Below are positions 55,869 to 64,000 of a stretch of DNA of 64,000 nucleotides, piece after piece. Positions within the stretch are counted from its first letter, which is position 1. Each line of letters begins with the position of its first letter. Origin of the DNA: Falsirhodobacter sp. alg1 (GTDB lineage Bacteria; Pseudomonadota; Alphaproteobacteria; Rhodobacterales; Rhodobacteraceae); the NCBI RefSeq assembly GCF_000739715.2, contig NZ_BBJC02000002.1, positions 274,731 through 338,730 on the forward strand. Reading direction: 5' to 3'. The notes beneath the pieces are model-generated. The model saw nothing but the letters and a program-made list of their open reading frames with translations, was not told the DNA's origin and did no database searches. The translations under genes and the position numbers were made by a program.

Positions 55869-56783
55869 TCAGTTCGCAGCGTCGGTGGTGACAAAGGCAT
55901 CGGCACAGCGTTTGGCCAGCGCACGTACCCGCCCGATGTAGGCCTGCCGTTCCGTCACCGAGATGACGCCACGCGCATCCATCAGATTGAACAGATGGCT
56001 GGCCTTGATACATTGATCGTAGGCAGGCTGCGCCATGATGATACGGCGCCCGGCGCCATCGGTTTCAGGGGCATCCAGTGTGCGGTTGCACTCCGCCTCG
56101 GCATCCATGAAATGCTGCAGCAGCGTTGCCGTATCCGCCTGATCGAAATTCCAGCGGCTGTATTCCCGTTCCGTCTGCAGGAACACATCACCATAGGTCA
56201 GCGGGATCGGGCTGTCAGGATCGTTGAACGGCATGTCCATCACATGATCCACGCCCAGCACATACATGGCCAGACGCTCCAAGCCATAAGTCAGCTCGCC
56301 CGATACGGGTTTGCAGTCATGTCCGCCGACCTGCTGGAAATAGGTGAACTGGCTTACTTCCATCCCGTCGCACCACACCTCCCAGCCAAGGCCCCAGGCG
56401 CCCAGAGTCGGGCTTTCCCAGTCATCCTCGACAAAGCGGATGTCATGCAGATCCATATCCACACCGATGGCCTGCAGCGAGCCCAGATACAGGGATTGCA
56501 GATCGGGCGGCGACGGTTTCAGGATGACCTGATACTGGTAATAATGCTGCAAGCGGTTGGGGTTTTCCCCATACCGCCCGTCGGTTGGCCGGCGCGATGG
56601 CTGAACGTAGGCAGCAGCCCAAGGACGCGACCCCAAGGAGCGCAGCGTCGTGGCGGGGTGGAACGTTCCGGCCCCCACCTCCATGTCATAAGGTTGAAGG
56701 ACTGCGCAGCCTTTACCGGCCCAATAGGTCATCAGACGCAGAATGATTTCCTGAAAGCTGCGCGGTGCGGCGGTTGCGGTCAT
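55869..56783 (-). CDS. glyQ: Glycine--tRNA ligase alpha subunit
   Basis: Catalytic class II subunit, 304 residues. Typical segments are [20 protein letters not shown] (about 9-28), [22 protein letters not shown] (about 34-55), [28 protein letters not shown] and the [21 protein letters not shown] region near 170-190. Forms an operon with glyS and probably the PPDK-like gene. It is 61 bases from trkH, which is upstream on the same strand. Confidence 0.97.
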   Translation of the reverse strand: MTATAAPRSFQEIILRLMTYWAGKGCAVLQPYDMEVGAGTFHPATTLRSLGSRPWAAAYVQPSRRPTDGRYGENPNRLQHYYQYQVILKPSPPDLQSLYLGSLQAIGVDMDLHDIRFVEDDWESPTLGAWGLGWEVWCDGMEVSQFTYFQQVGGHDCKPVSGELTYGLERLAMYVLGVDHVMDMPFNDPDSPIPLTYGDVFLQTEREYSRWNFDQADTATLLQHFMDAEAECNRTLDAPETDGAGRRIIMAQPAYDQCIKASHLFNLMDARGVISVTERQAYIGRVRALAKRCADAFVTTDAAN

Positions 56784-56843
56784 TGGCGGCCCTTTCCCAA
56801 AGCAGCCTCTCCATAGGCCCGCATCGCGCAGGGGTCAATCGCC

Positions 56844-58292
56844 CTACCCGCGCCAGAACCGCGGCATGAACAGGACAAATACGCTGAGCAGTTCCAGCCG
56901 GCCCAGAAGCATGCCGAAAATCATGATCCATTTGGCAGCCAGCGGAAAGGCCGTAAGGGCCCCGGTCGAGGCGACGCCGCCGCCGAACACCGGCCCGACA
57001 TTGGCAATCGAGGTCCATGCGGCCGTGACAGAGGCGCGGACGTCAAGCCCCGTCAGGGACAGCAGAACCACAAGCACCCCGAAGCTGAGCAGGAACATCG
57101 TGAACAGCAGAATAACCGAATCGATCACGTCACGGCCCACCACCTGCCCGTCATAGCGCACCGAGATTACGGCATTGGGGGAATGCAGACGCTTCATCTG
57201 CACCTTGATCGCCTCGATCAGGATCAGATAGCGGAATACCTTGATCGAACACCCCGTGGAGGAGGTGCAGCCCCCGATGAACCCGACGATGATCAGGATC
57301 AGGAAGGGAAAGGTGCCCCATTGGGACAGATCCACACTGGTGAATCCGGTCCCCGAAAATGCCGAAGCCACGTTGAAAACCGTTTCGCGGATCGAAACGG
57401 CTACGGGCGCATCCTCTACCCAGACATCATAGATGACGATGGCGATGATGGCATACAGGTTCCAGCGCAAATAGGCACGCACCTGCAGATCGCGCCAGAT
57501 CGGCCGGTAATGGCCGTGCATGATCTGGACGTAGCGGATGAACGGCAGCGTGGCCAGCAGCATGAACACTGTTGCCGCATATTCCAGATTGCCGGAAAAC
57601 GCCCCGAAAGAAGCGTCATGCGATGAAAACCCGCCCGTTGATACGGTGGATAACGCATGGATCAGCGCATCCTCTCCCGACATGCCAAGCGCGTTGAACA
57701 CAAGCGCGCAAGCCACCGTCATCGCGACATAAATCTGGATCAGCGCCTTGGAGATATCCAAGGCACGCGGCATGACCTTGCCAAGGGTATCGAACCCTTC
57801 GGATTTGAAGAACTGCATCCCCCCGACCTTCATGACCGGCAGGAACAACATTGCCACGATCACGATCCCCAGACCGCCCAGCCAGTGCAGGATCACACGC
57901 CAGAGGTTGATACCGATGGGCAGATCGTCCAGCCCGATGAACATGGTGGCGCCGGTCGTGGTCATGCCGGAAACCGCCTCGAACATGGCATCGGTCATAT
58001 TGGCATTCGTGGCGCCGATGATGAACGGCAGCGCCCCGAACAGCGGCAATGCCACCCAGACGCCCACCGTCAGCAGGAACACCTGTTGCAGGGTCAGGTT
58101 CTTGCGCGTGGCATTGGCACAGGCAAGGGACACCATAGCCCCGCTGATCGATGTGATCATCGACGACTGGACAAAGACCGGCCACTGGCCGTTCCCCTCC
58201 ATCGCATCAAACAACGCAGGCACCAGCATCGTCACCCCCAGAAAGGTGACAAGCAGGCCGATCACATATCCAACAGGGCGCAGGTCAATCAT
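56844..58292 (-). CDS. trkH: Trk-type potassium uptake membrane protein TrkH
   Basis: Ion-conducting subunit of a Trk potassium channel or symporter, 482 residues with about ten membrane helices. Repeated membrane-pore-membrane filter segments are seen, for example AVSGMTTTGATMF near 112, LSTVSTGGFSSHD near 215, SAFSGTGFTSVDLS near 310, and SIANVGPVFGGG near 425, each with the filter glycine. The regulatory subunit TrkA is not in the window. It is followed by glyQ, but functional linkage is not apparent. Confidence 0.92.
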   Translation of the reverse strand: MIDLRPVGYVIGLLVTFLGVTMLVPALFDAMEGNGQWPVFVQSSMITSISGAMVSLACANATRKNLTLQQVFLLTVGVWVALPLFGALPFIIGATNANMTDAMFEAVSGMTTTGATMFIGLDDLPIGINLWRVILHWLGGLGIVIVAMLFLPVMKVGGMQFFKSEGFDTLGKVMPRALDISKALIQIYVAMTVACALVFNALGMSGEDALIHALSTVSTGGFSSHDASFGAFSGNLEYAATVFMLLATLPFIRYVQIMHGHYRPIWRDLQVRAYLRWNLYAIIAIVIYDVWVEDAPVAVSIRETVFNVASAFSGTGFTSVDLSQWGTFPFLILIIVGFIGGCTSSTGCSIKVFRYLILIEAIKVQMKRLHSPNAVISVRYDGQVVGRDVIDSVILLFTMFLLSFGVLVVLLSLTGLDVRASVTAAWTSIANVGPVFGGGVASTGALTAFPLAAKWIMIFGMLLGRLELLSVFVLFMPRFWRG

Positions 58293-58331
58293 TTGCAGGA
58301 GCGTTGGCTGCGCAGGCTGGCAGTGTCAAGA

Positions 58332-59402
58332 TCAACCGACGTGGAACAGGGTGCCGAACAGTTTCGGATCAAGGCTTTCCTGCGCAAAGGTCTTGCCCTC
58401 GGTCAGCACCGAAACAGCATCATGCGAGTGCAGCGACTCCTGATGGCTGGCCACCACGCGGAAATCGCCGATCCGCGGATCATCCTGCAAGGCGGCGCAG
58501 AAGGACCGTGCGGCATCCTCCACGAAAATCGGGTTGGCGGCATTCAATTCGGCAAAGGCCTGTTCATCCTCGCGCTTGACCATCACCTGCGTTTCCGTCG
58601 GGACGGCGCTGCGCGCGATCTCGATCAGATCCTCGAACCACAGGCGGTCCGGCCCCATCATCTGCACCGACAACCGTGCAACCGATCGTTGGGAATGCGG
58701 GGTCGCCAGTTGCGACCGTGTCTGGCGGGCATGTTCCGACAGTTCCAGCGAACACGGGCAAGTGGAGGAATAGACGTAATCCAGGTGGATCATCTTTTTC
58801 CGCTCTCCGGCAACATCGACCAGCTCCAGCGCCACGTCGTAATACTGCCACCCTTCCAGCCCCGAACGGAGCGATCTGATTTTCACGGGAAAGGAGAACC
58901 GCATCTGGATGCGTGCGTCAAAGCTGTCCAGATCCCGTTTGTAATCATCCAGCGCATGTTCGATCACCTCGATCGAGAAATCACGCTCGGCATGAACATA
59001 GAATGACCGCATGATGCGGCTCATGTTGATGCCCTTCTTTTCCGCCTCAAGGCTGACCGTGCCCGTGACCGAGGTTTCAAGCACTACCTCGCCCCCGGTC
59101 TTCAGCCGGTAACGGATGGGCAAACGGAAATTGGAAATGCCCACATGCTGGATGATGGCCTTTGCCCCCACGATCAGGCTGGAGGGGCCATTCTGCAGGT
59201 CGGGCAGGCTTTCACGATAGGCGGCATCTGCCGAGAAGCCTACGGGATAGGCACGGCTCAGTTCCGGATAGGCCCGAAGGATGGCCGGAAGCTGCAGGGC
59301 CGCAAGGTCGCCCTCGGTGGCCTGGGCCGTGAACTGGCGCAGCACGGCAATGGCCTCTTCAGCTTCCTGACGTGTCGGTTTCATATCCGGGCGAATGTTC
59401 AT
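58332..59402 (-). CDS. folE2: GTP cyclohydrolase FolE2 (type IB)
   Basis: First step of folate synthesis by the metal-flexible type IB enzyme. The start MNIRPDMKPTRQEAEE at 59402 gives 356 residues. The core runs from about 65 (VGISNFRLPIRYRL, SLEAEKKGINMSRIMRSF near 105) with the catalytic-site cysteine in YSSTCPCSLELSEHARQ near 195, and a terminal HQESLHSHDAV segment. In several bacteria folE2 replaces zinc-dependent folE under zinc shortage; I see no clear Zur box here, but an AT-cored palindrome lies upstream. Confidence 0.95.
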   Translation of the reverse strand: MNIRPDMKPTRQEAEEAIAVLRQFTAQATEGDLAALQLPAILRAYPELSRAYPVGFSADAAYRESLPDLQNGPSSLIVGAKAIIQHVGISNFRLPIRYRLKTGGEVVLETSVTGTVSLEAEKKGINMSRIMRSFYVHAERDFSIEVIEHALDDYKRDLDSFDARIQMRFSFPVKIRSLRSGLEGWQYYDVALELVDVAGERKKMIHLDYVYSSTCPCSLELSEHARQTRSQLATPHSQRSVARLSVQMMGPDRLWFEDLIEIARSAVPTETQVMVKREDEQAFAELNAANPIFVEDAARSFCAALQDDPRIGDFRVVASHQESLHSHDAVSVLTEGKTFAQESLDPKLFGTLFHVG

Positions 59403-59424
59403 GATGTTCCCCTTCAGGGTGGTT

Positions 59425-59450
59425 CGCGGGCAATATATAAACCGCCCGCG
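59425..59450. promoter_or_regulatory. GC-armed, AT-cored palindrome between metZ and folE2
   Basis: CGCGGGC (59425-59431) and GCCCGCG (59444-59450) flank a 12-base AT-rich centre, 23 bases before the folE2 start. It could be an operator, a -10 region inside a hairpin, or a terminator for metZ without a T run. Confidence 0.4.
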
Positions 59451-59463
59451 CATCATTCCCAAG

Positions 59464-60645
59464 TCAGATTGCGTCGAGCGCGTTGCGGATATCTGCGATC
59501 AGATCATCGGCATCTTCAAGCCCTATCGAAAGGCGGATCAGACCGGGGCTGATCCCCAGAATAGCCTTCTGTTCATCGGGCAAACGCTGGTGTGTCGTGG
59601 TCGCAGGGTGGGTAGCGATAGATTTAGCATCCCCGAGATTATTCGACATTTTAATTATTTTCAGTCCGTTCAGGAAGCGGAAAGCCGCCTCTTTGCCCGC
59701 GGCCAGTTCGAACGCGATCATCGTGCCGCCTTCGGACATCTGCGCCTTGGCAATGGCCTGTTGCGGATGGTCATCCATGAAGGGGTGGACAACCTTGCCC
59801 AGCCGCGCATCATCTTTCAGGGCCTGCGCCACCTTCCATGCACTGGCTGCCATCGCGGTACACCGCAGGTCCAGTGTCGCCATGCCGTTCAGCATGATCC
59901 AGGCGTTGAACGGGCTCATGGAGCCGCCGGTGTGCTTCATGTAAGGCTCAAGCGTTCCGCGGATGAAATCCTCGGTGCCCAGCACCACACCGCCCAGCGC
60001 ACGCCCCTGCCCATCGATATGCTTGGTGGTGGAATAGATCACCACATCCGCACCGAGGCTGACCACATCCGAGAACATCGGTGTGGCAAAGACGTTGTCC
60101 ACCATGACCAGCGCGCCTGCCGCATGGGCGATGTCTGCCACCGCCTTCACGTCGATCACTTCCAGCGTAGGGTTGGAAACGGTCTCGAAGAACACGGCCT
60201 TGGTGCCCGGCGTCACAGCCGCGCGCCATGCATCGATATCGGTGCCGTCAACCAGCACGACCTCTACGCCAAAGCGGCCAAGGATCCCTTCAAGGATATA
60301 CAGGCAGGACCCGAACAGCGCACGGGCGGCAACGATCCTGTCCCCCGCCTTGCAGACAGACATCAGCGCGCCGTTTACTGCCGCCATTCCGGAGGCCGTT
60401 GCAAAGGCGTCTTCGGTCCCTTCGATTGCGGCAATGCGCTCTTCGAACATGCGGGTCGTCGGGTTGCCGTAGCGGGCATAGATGAACTCGTCACCCTCGA
60501 TGCCGACAAAGCGCTTTTCGGCCTGTTCGGCCGTGTCATAGACAAAGCCTTGGGTCAGGAAAATCGCTTCGGCCATTTCGCCATACTGGCTACGGCGGCT
60601 TCCGGTGTGAACCAGCTTTGTGCGGGGCTTCCAATCCTTGGACAT
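59464..60645 (-). CDS. metZ: O-succinylhomoserine sulfhydrylase
   Basis: Makes homocysteine directly from O-succinylhomoserine and sulfide; PLP enzyme of the Cys/Met metabolism family. The 393 residues begin MSKDWKPRTKLVHTGSRRSQ and carry the SGMAAVNGALM region near 90, the cofactor Asp in VDNVFATP near 180, and the Schiff-base lysine in YSTTKHIDGQG near 205. The start has an AAAGGAAC ribosome-binding site and a promoter of the TTGACG-17-TAAGCC kind. No SAM riboswitch was recognised in the leader. Confidence 0.95.
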   Translation of the reverse strand: MSKDWKPRTKLVHTGSRRSQYGEMAEAIFLTQGFVYDTAEQAEKRFVGIEGDEFIYARYGNPTTRMFEERIAAIEGTEDAFATASGMAAVNGALMSVCKAGDRIVAARALFGSCLYILEGILGRFGVEVVLVDGTDIDAWRAAVTPGTKAVFFETVSNPTLEVIDVKAVADIAHAAGALVMVDNVFATPMFSDVVSLGADVVIYSTTKHIDGQGRALGGVVLGTEDFIRGTLEPYMKHTGGSMSPFNAWIMLNGMATLDLRCTAMAASAWKVAQALKDDARLGKVVHPFMDDHPQQAIAKAQMSEGGTMIAFELAAGKEAAFRFLNGLKIIKMSNNLGDAKSIATHPATTTHQRLPDEQKAILGISPGLIRLSIGLEDADDLIADIRNALDAI

Positions 60646-60672
60646 CGGTGTTCCTTTCGGGTTCTGCGCGCT

Positions 60673-60701
60673 GGCTTAGGCCTGCCATCCAGCCCCGTCA
60701 A
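60673..60701 (-). promoter_or_regulatory. metZ promoter
   Basis: On the minus strand TTGACG (60696-60701), 17-base spacer, TAAGCC (60673-60678), 28 bases before the metZ start, giving a short leader. It resembles the rpmB promoter. Confidence 0.5.
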
Positions 60702-60774
60702 GCCGCGTGGCCTGTGAATACTCCCCACAAGACGCATGCGTGACTGCCCGGACCGCGGCAGGCCACGACTGCCC

Positions 60775-62520
60775 TTAATGGCTGTCCCGCCCCACGGCCG
60801 ATCCCCGGCAGCCACGCAGGAAATCGAAGTCCGCGCCGGTATCCGCCCCTTCGACATGCGCGTGGAAGATATGGGCGTACCCCCCCTCCGGCACAGGTGC
60901 GCGGGAACGGAAATCTGCCAGACGTTCCGCAAGCTCCGTATCGGAGATATCCAGATGCAGGCGACGGGCCTCGACATCCACCTCGATCATATCCCCGCTT
61001 CGCACCACGGCCAGCGGTCCGCCGACGGCAGCTTCGGGCGATGTGTGCAGGATGACCGTGCCATAGGCCGTGCCCGACATGCGGGCATCGGAAATGCGGA
61101 CCATGTCGGTAATTCCCTTGCGCAGCACCTTGGGGGGCAGCCCCATGTTCCCCACCTCGGCCATGCCCGGATAGCCTTTGGGGCCACAGTTCTTCAGGAC
61201 CATGACACAGGTTTCGTCTATATCCAGCGCCTCGTCATTGATCCGTGCCTTGTAGTCGTCAATATCCTCGAACACGACGGCCCGCCCCCTGTGCCGCAAA
61301 AGATGCGGGCTTGCGGCTGATGGTTTGATCACCGCCCCCTTCGGCGCAAGGTTCCCCTTGAGAACGGCAATCCCGCCATGCGAGGCCAAGGCCTGTTCCA
61401 CCGGGCGGATAACGTCCTCATTGTGGTTCTGGACATCCTTCACCTGATCCCATGCGGTCTGGCCCGACACCGTCAGCGCATCCTTGTGCAGCAACCCCGC
61501 CTCTCCCAACCGCCTGATCACGACGGGCAGGCCACCGGCATAGAAGAATTCTTCCATCAGGTATTTCCCCGAGGGCATGAGATTGACAATCGTCGGCACC
61601 TCCCGGCCAAGCCTGTCCCAATCATCCAGCGTGATGTCGATGCCCACCCGACCGGCGATGGCCAGCAGGTGAATGACGGCATTCGTCGATCCCCCGATCG
61701 CGCCATTGGTACGGATGGCATTCTCAAAGGCCTGACGGGTCATGATGTCCGAGGGTTTCAGATCATCCTTGACCATCTGCACGATCCGCCGGCCCGAAAC
61801 CTGCGCCATGGCGCGGCGGCGGCTGTCCACGGCAGGAATTGCCGCATTGCCGGACAGCGCCATGCCCAGCGCCTCGGCCATGCTGGCCATCGTACTGGCC
61901 GTTCCCATCGTATTGCACGATCCGGGGCTGCGGCTCATCGAGGCTTCGGCCTCCAGAAATTCCGCCTGGGTCATCTCACCCGCCTTTACCGCTTCGGAGA
62001 ACTTCCACAAATGGGTTCCGGACCCGACCCGCTCTCCGCGGAAATAGCCGTTCAGCATCGGACCGCCCGTCACGACGATGGAAGGGATATCGCAACTGGC
62101 GGCCCCCATCATCAGGCTGGGCGTGGTCTTGTCACAGCCGACCAGCAGCACGCAGCCATCCATCGGCTGCCCGCGGATCACCTCCTCTACCGCCATGGCC
62201 GCCAGATTGCGGTACATCATTGCCGTGGGGCGAAAGCTGGATTCCGCAGCAGAAAAGACCGGAACCTCTACCGGAAAGCCCCCGGCTTCGTAGATACCGT
62301 GCTTCACCCGTTCGGCCAGATCACGCAGATGGGCGTTGCACGGCGTCAGTTCCGACCATGTGTTGAGGATACCGATCACCGGACGCCCATCGAATACATC
62401 CCCGGGGAACCCTTGGTTCTTCATCCAGCTGCGATGGTAGATGTGATCGCGTGATGTGCCGCCGAACCATTCCTGCGACCGCAGCTTACGTGGCCATTCC
62501 TTCGGAACGAATCCCGTCAT
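60775..62520 (-). CDS. L-arabinonate dehydratase (IlvD/Edd family)
   Basis: Dehydrates a sugar acid, most likely L-arabinonate, to its 2-keto-3-deoxy product in non-phosphorylative pentose breakdown. The start MTGFVPKEWPRKLRSQEWFGG at 62520 gives 581 residues. The N-terminus, the GCDKTTPSLMMGAASCDIPS stretch and the C-terminal KGCRG...GRDSH end agree closely with my memory of Rhizobium L-arabinonate dehydratase. C61, C129 and C202 are placed as the [2Fe-2S] ligands of that enzyme. The branch differs from true IlvD of isoleucine synthesis. The divergent LysR gene probably regulates it. Other pathway genes are not in the window. Confidence 0.88.
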   Translation of the reverse strand: MTGFVPKEWPRKLRSQEWFGGTSRDHIYHRSWMKNQGFPGDVFDGRPVIGILNTWSELTPCNAHLRDLAERVKHGIYEAGGFPVEVPVFSAAESSFRPTAMMYRNLAAMAVEEVIRGQPMDGCVLLVGCDKTTPSLMMGAASCDIPSIVVTGGPMLNGYFRGERVGSGTHLWKFSEAVKAGEMTQAEFLEAEASMSRSPGSCNTMGTASTMASMAEALGMALSGNAAIPAVDSRRRAMAQVSGRRIVQMVKDDLKPSDIMTRQAFENAIRTNGAIGGSTNAVIHLLAIAGRVGIDITLDDWDRLGREVPTIVNLMPSGKYLMEEFFYAGGLPVVIRRLGEAGLLHKDALTVSGQTAWDQVKDVQNHNEDVIRPVEQALASHGGIAVLKGNLAPKGAVIKPSAASPHLLRHRGRAVVFEDIDDYKARINDEALDIDETCVMVLKNCGPKGYPGMAEVGNMGLPPKVLRKGITDMVRISDARMSGTAYGTVILHTSPEAAVGGPLAVVRSGDMIEVDVEARRLHLDISDTELAERLADFRSRAPVPEGGYAHIFHAHVEGADTGADFDFLRGCRGSAVGRDSH

Positions 62521-62703
62521 TTGAAACTCCCGCCCTTTTTTACCGGAAGTCGCCACCAAACCCCGTACGTCCCTTGGGCATGACCTCATGATCATACCGG
62601 AAACGTCATATCACGGCGCAGGGTCGGCCTCCCGAAGCACGCCAACCCTCCCCGGCTGGCGGTTGCAGGAAACACCAAAGCTTGTGCCTGCTGCAAATTA
62701 CAT

Positions 62704-62717
62704 TGATGGTGATCCAT
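62704..62717. promoter_or_regulatory. Candidate LysR operator between the dehydratase and LysR genes
   Basis: ATGG-TGAT-CCAT (62706-62717) is a perfect inverted repeat that overlaps a T-N11-A arrangement (62704-62716), the minimal LysR-type site, 22 bases before the preferred LysR start. Confidence 0.35.
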
Positions 62718-62738
62718 ATACCAAAACGGGTAACCCAA

Positions 62739-63680
62739 ATGTTCGATGCAACGCTCAACCTGAAATTGACGCATTTCCGGCTGATTTCTGCGGTGGCCGA
62801 ACATGGGCAGTTACAGCTTGCCGCCTCGACGCTGGCAATCACCCAGCCTGCTGCTTCCCGGATGCTGGGAGAAATAGAGCGGATTGTCGGCCTGCCGTTA
62901 TTTGATCGCAATCCACGCGGCATGGTCCCGACCGAAATGGGGCGTATTCTGGTCCATCGTGCTCAGGCAATGACGGTGGGAATGCAGGATCTGACGCGCG
63001 AGGTGCAGGATCTGCGGCACGGGCGCGGCGGCAGCCTGCGTGTCGGCTCTGTGACCGGGCCCGCCGTGGGATGTCTGGTTCCCGCCCTGCGCAAGCTGAA
63101 GGCCAACGCCCCGGATGTGCAGGTGGCAATAGAGGTTGCTCCCTCGGCCCGTCTGGTTCAGGGGCTTCTGGGCGGCGAGTTCGATTTCATCATCAGCCGC
63201 CTTCCCCCCGACATGTCCCGCGCGGATTTTGCGATGCACGCAGCGGGGGTGGAAGTCGTCAAATTCCTTGCCCATCGTGACCACCCGCTCGCGGGTGCAA
63301 AAAAAGTACCGCTGACGGCGCTGGGCGGCTATGAGTGGATCATTCAGGATCAGGGCAGTCCCATCCGCCAGGCGGTGGAGGAGGAGTTGGCCCGTATCGG
63401 GGCTTTGCGTCCACCGGGCGTGGTTACCACCAGCTCCCTCATCCTGATGCTGGCACTTTTGGGCGGCTCCACCGCCGTTGCCCCTATGGCCGAAGAAGTC
63501 GCAACCTTAGTCGACACCACCACGGATAATGGCCGCTACACGGTCCTGAATGTGGAGGGGGCTATCGTCCTGCCGCATTATTACATCATCGAGGCGCAGG
63601 GGCGCATGCTGTCAGCGGTTGCGCAACGGCTCAGGACGCTTGTGATGGCGGAATTGGCAGAGACATATGCAATAGAATGA
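62739..63680 (+). CDS. LysR-family transcriptional regulator, GbpR-like
   Basis: DNA-binding regulator of 313 residues. The helix-turn-helix is at about 8-66 (LKLTHFRLISAVAEHGQLQLAASTLAITQPAASRML), followed by a substrate-binding domain starting GGSLRVGSVTGPAVGCLVPAL near 92. This resembles GbpR, the regulator of sugar-binding protein and sugar catabolism genes in Agrobacterium and Azospirillum. Position and divergence point to control of the arabinonate dehydratase gene. Start alternatives are 62706 and 62682; 62739 is preferred because homologues begin close to LKL..F. Confidence 0.87.
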   Translation: MFDATLNLKLTHFRLISAVAEHGQLQLAASTLAITQPAASRMLGEIERIVGLPLFDRNPRGMVPTEMGRILVHRAQAMTVGMQDLTREVQDLRHGRGGSLRVGSVTGPAVGCLVPALRKLKANAPDVQVAIEVAPSARLVQGLLGGEFDFIISRLPPDMSRADFAMHAAGVEVVKFLAHRDHPLAGAKKVPLTALGGYEWIIQDQGSPIRQAVEEELARIGALRPPGVVTTSSLILMLALLGGSTAVAPMAEEVATLVDTTTDNGRYTVLNVEGAIVLPHYYIIEAQGRMLSAVAQRLRTLVMAELAETYAIE

Positions 63681-63681
63681 T

Positions 63682-63706
63682 CGGGGCCGCCAATCCGGCG
63701 ACCCCG
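63682..63706. terminator. Hairpin between convergent LysR and flavin oxidoreductase genes
   Basis: CGGGG-C-CGCC pairs with GGCG-A-CCCCG (63682-63691 with 63697-63706), one mismatch, AATCC loop. No clear T run follows on either strand, so termination is only possible. Confidence 0.4.
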
Positions 63707-63715
63707 CAAGGTTTC

Positions 63716-64000
63716 TCAGACCAGATCCTGCAGATCCGATGCCGAAAAATCTTCCAGCTTGTCCATCTGGCCCTGATGGACCCGCTGGACCCAGTCGGGG
63801 TTGGAGATCATCGCACGACCAACCGCGATCAGGTCGAATTCGTCCCGCTCCATCCGGCCCGTCAGATTGTCCAACGGGGTCGATTTGGAGCTTTCGCCCG
63901 CGAATGCCCCCATGAAATCGGAGCTTAGCCCGACCGAGCCCACACTGATCGTGGTGGCCCCCGTCAGTTTCTTTGCCCAACCGGCAAAGTTCAGGCCCTC
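63716..64000 (-). CDS. NADH:flavin oxidoreductase, Old Yellow Enzyme family (C-terminal part)
   Basis: Only the last 94 residues are inside the window; the frame is open across the right edge. The visible part carries the FMN-phosphate-binding end of the OYE barrel: TISVGSVGLSSDF followed by the FDLIAVGRAMISNPDWVQRV segment, then a C-terminal tail. It is an oxidoreductase that reduces activated alkenes or similar substrates. It converges on the LysR gene. Confidence 0.85.
   Translation of the reverse strand, partial: EGLNFAGWAKKLTGATTISVGSVGLSSDFMGAFAGESSKSTPLDNLTGRMERDEFDLIAVGRAMISNPDWVQRVHQGQMDKLEDFSASDLQDLV

Noticed and set aside
60646-60774. SAM-II or other SAM riboswitch ahead of metZ
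   Set aside because: Such elements occur upstream of metZ in some alphaproteobacteria, but the conserved core was not found and the predicted promoter leaves a leader of only about 20 bases.
60775-62520. Dihydroxy-acid dehydratase IlvD of isoleucine/valine synthesis
   Set aside because: Proximity to amino acid genes suggested it, but the sequence signatures match the sugar-acid dehydratase branch and it is paired with a GbpR-like regulator.

Overview
The window is an unbroken, densely coded piece of a GC-rich alphaproteobacterial chromosome, most likely from the Rhodobacterales (Rhodobacter/Paracoccus/roseobacter type); I cannot fix the genus. The placement rests on gene-order signatures known for that group: trpE, an oppositely oriented divergent polysaccharide deacetylase, then trpG-trpD-trpC-moaC-moeA; hisD followed by an UPF0262 gene and a low-molecular-weight-phosphatase-like gene; infA-maf-RNase E/G-yacG-tRNA-Phe; and glmM-folP-folB. 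I see no insertion sequences, phage genes, CRISPR arrays, rRNA or integration scars. Apart from the two genes cut by the window edges, the content is core metabolism and housekeeping.

Layout. 1-9.2 kb: the end of an aminotransferase gene, a PpiD-like periplasmic chaperone, tryptophan genes and two molybdenum-cofactor genes in an overlapping series. 9.2-13 kb: a three-gene ferric-iron-type ABC importer. 13-18.6 kb: a lipoprotein metalloprotease, two hypothetical proteins, a nitroreductase, a CysZ-like membrane protein, a GNAT acetyltransferase and aspS. 18.7-25 kb: carB, a sulfotransferase-like protein and a GH15 glycosidase. 25-27 kb: a copper-delivery operon (DUF2946-like, YcnI-PCuAC fusion, SCO). 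27-35.5 kb: lepA, rpmB, a DUF3108 protein, the hisD group and the infA-maf-rng-yacG-tRNA-Phe group. 35.6-46 kb: a HAD dehalogenase, tRNA-Leu, lipB, a degenerate cytochrome oxidase subunit I homologue, yqeY, carA, a CtrA-box-preceded glycosyltransferase fused to an MshEN/GspE-N-like domain, a GntR regulator, a pyrimidine nucleotidase, a UbiH-family hydroxylase and two tandem Lrp regulators facing ilvC. 47-60 kb: a 34-residue membrane miniprotein, glmM-folP-folB, a SleB hydrolase, a PPDK-like protein, glyQS, trkH, folE2 and metZ. 60.7-64 kb: an L-arabinonate dehydratase with a divergent GbpR-like LysR regulator, and the end of an Old-Yellow-Enzyme-type gene.

Genes that work together: trpEGDC make indoleglycerol phosphate; carA and carB are far apart but form one carbamoyl phosphate synthetase; folE2, folB and folP are folate steps; the copper operon prepares copper for respiratory oxidases; the dehydratase and LysR pair form a sugar-acid catabolic unit. 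The best leads for new biology are (i) the oxidase subunit I homologue that keeps two low-spin-heme histidine candidates but has lost the oxygen-reducing site and has its own consensus promoter, (ii) the GT2 gene with an N-terminal GspE/MshE-like domain behind a CtrA box and a large palindrome over its -10 and start codon, (iii) the 34-residue membrane protein after glmM, (iv) a PPDK homologue with a disabled-looking ATP-grasp half, and (v) the recurrent 4-nt interlocked stop codons at convergent gene junctions.
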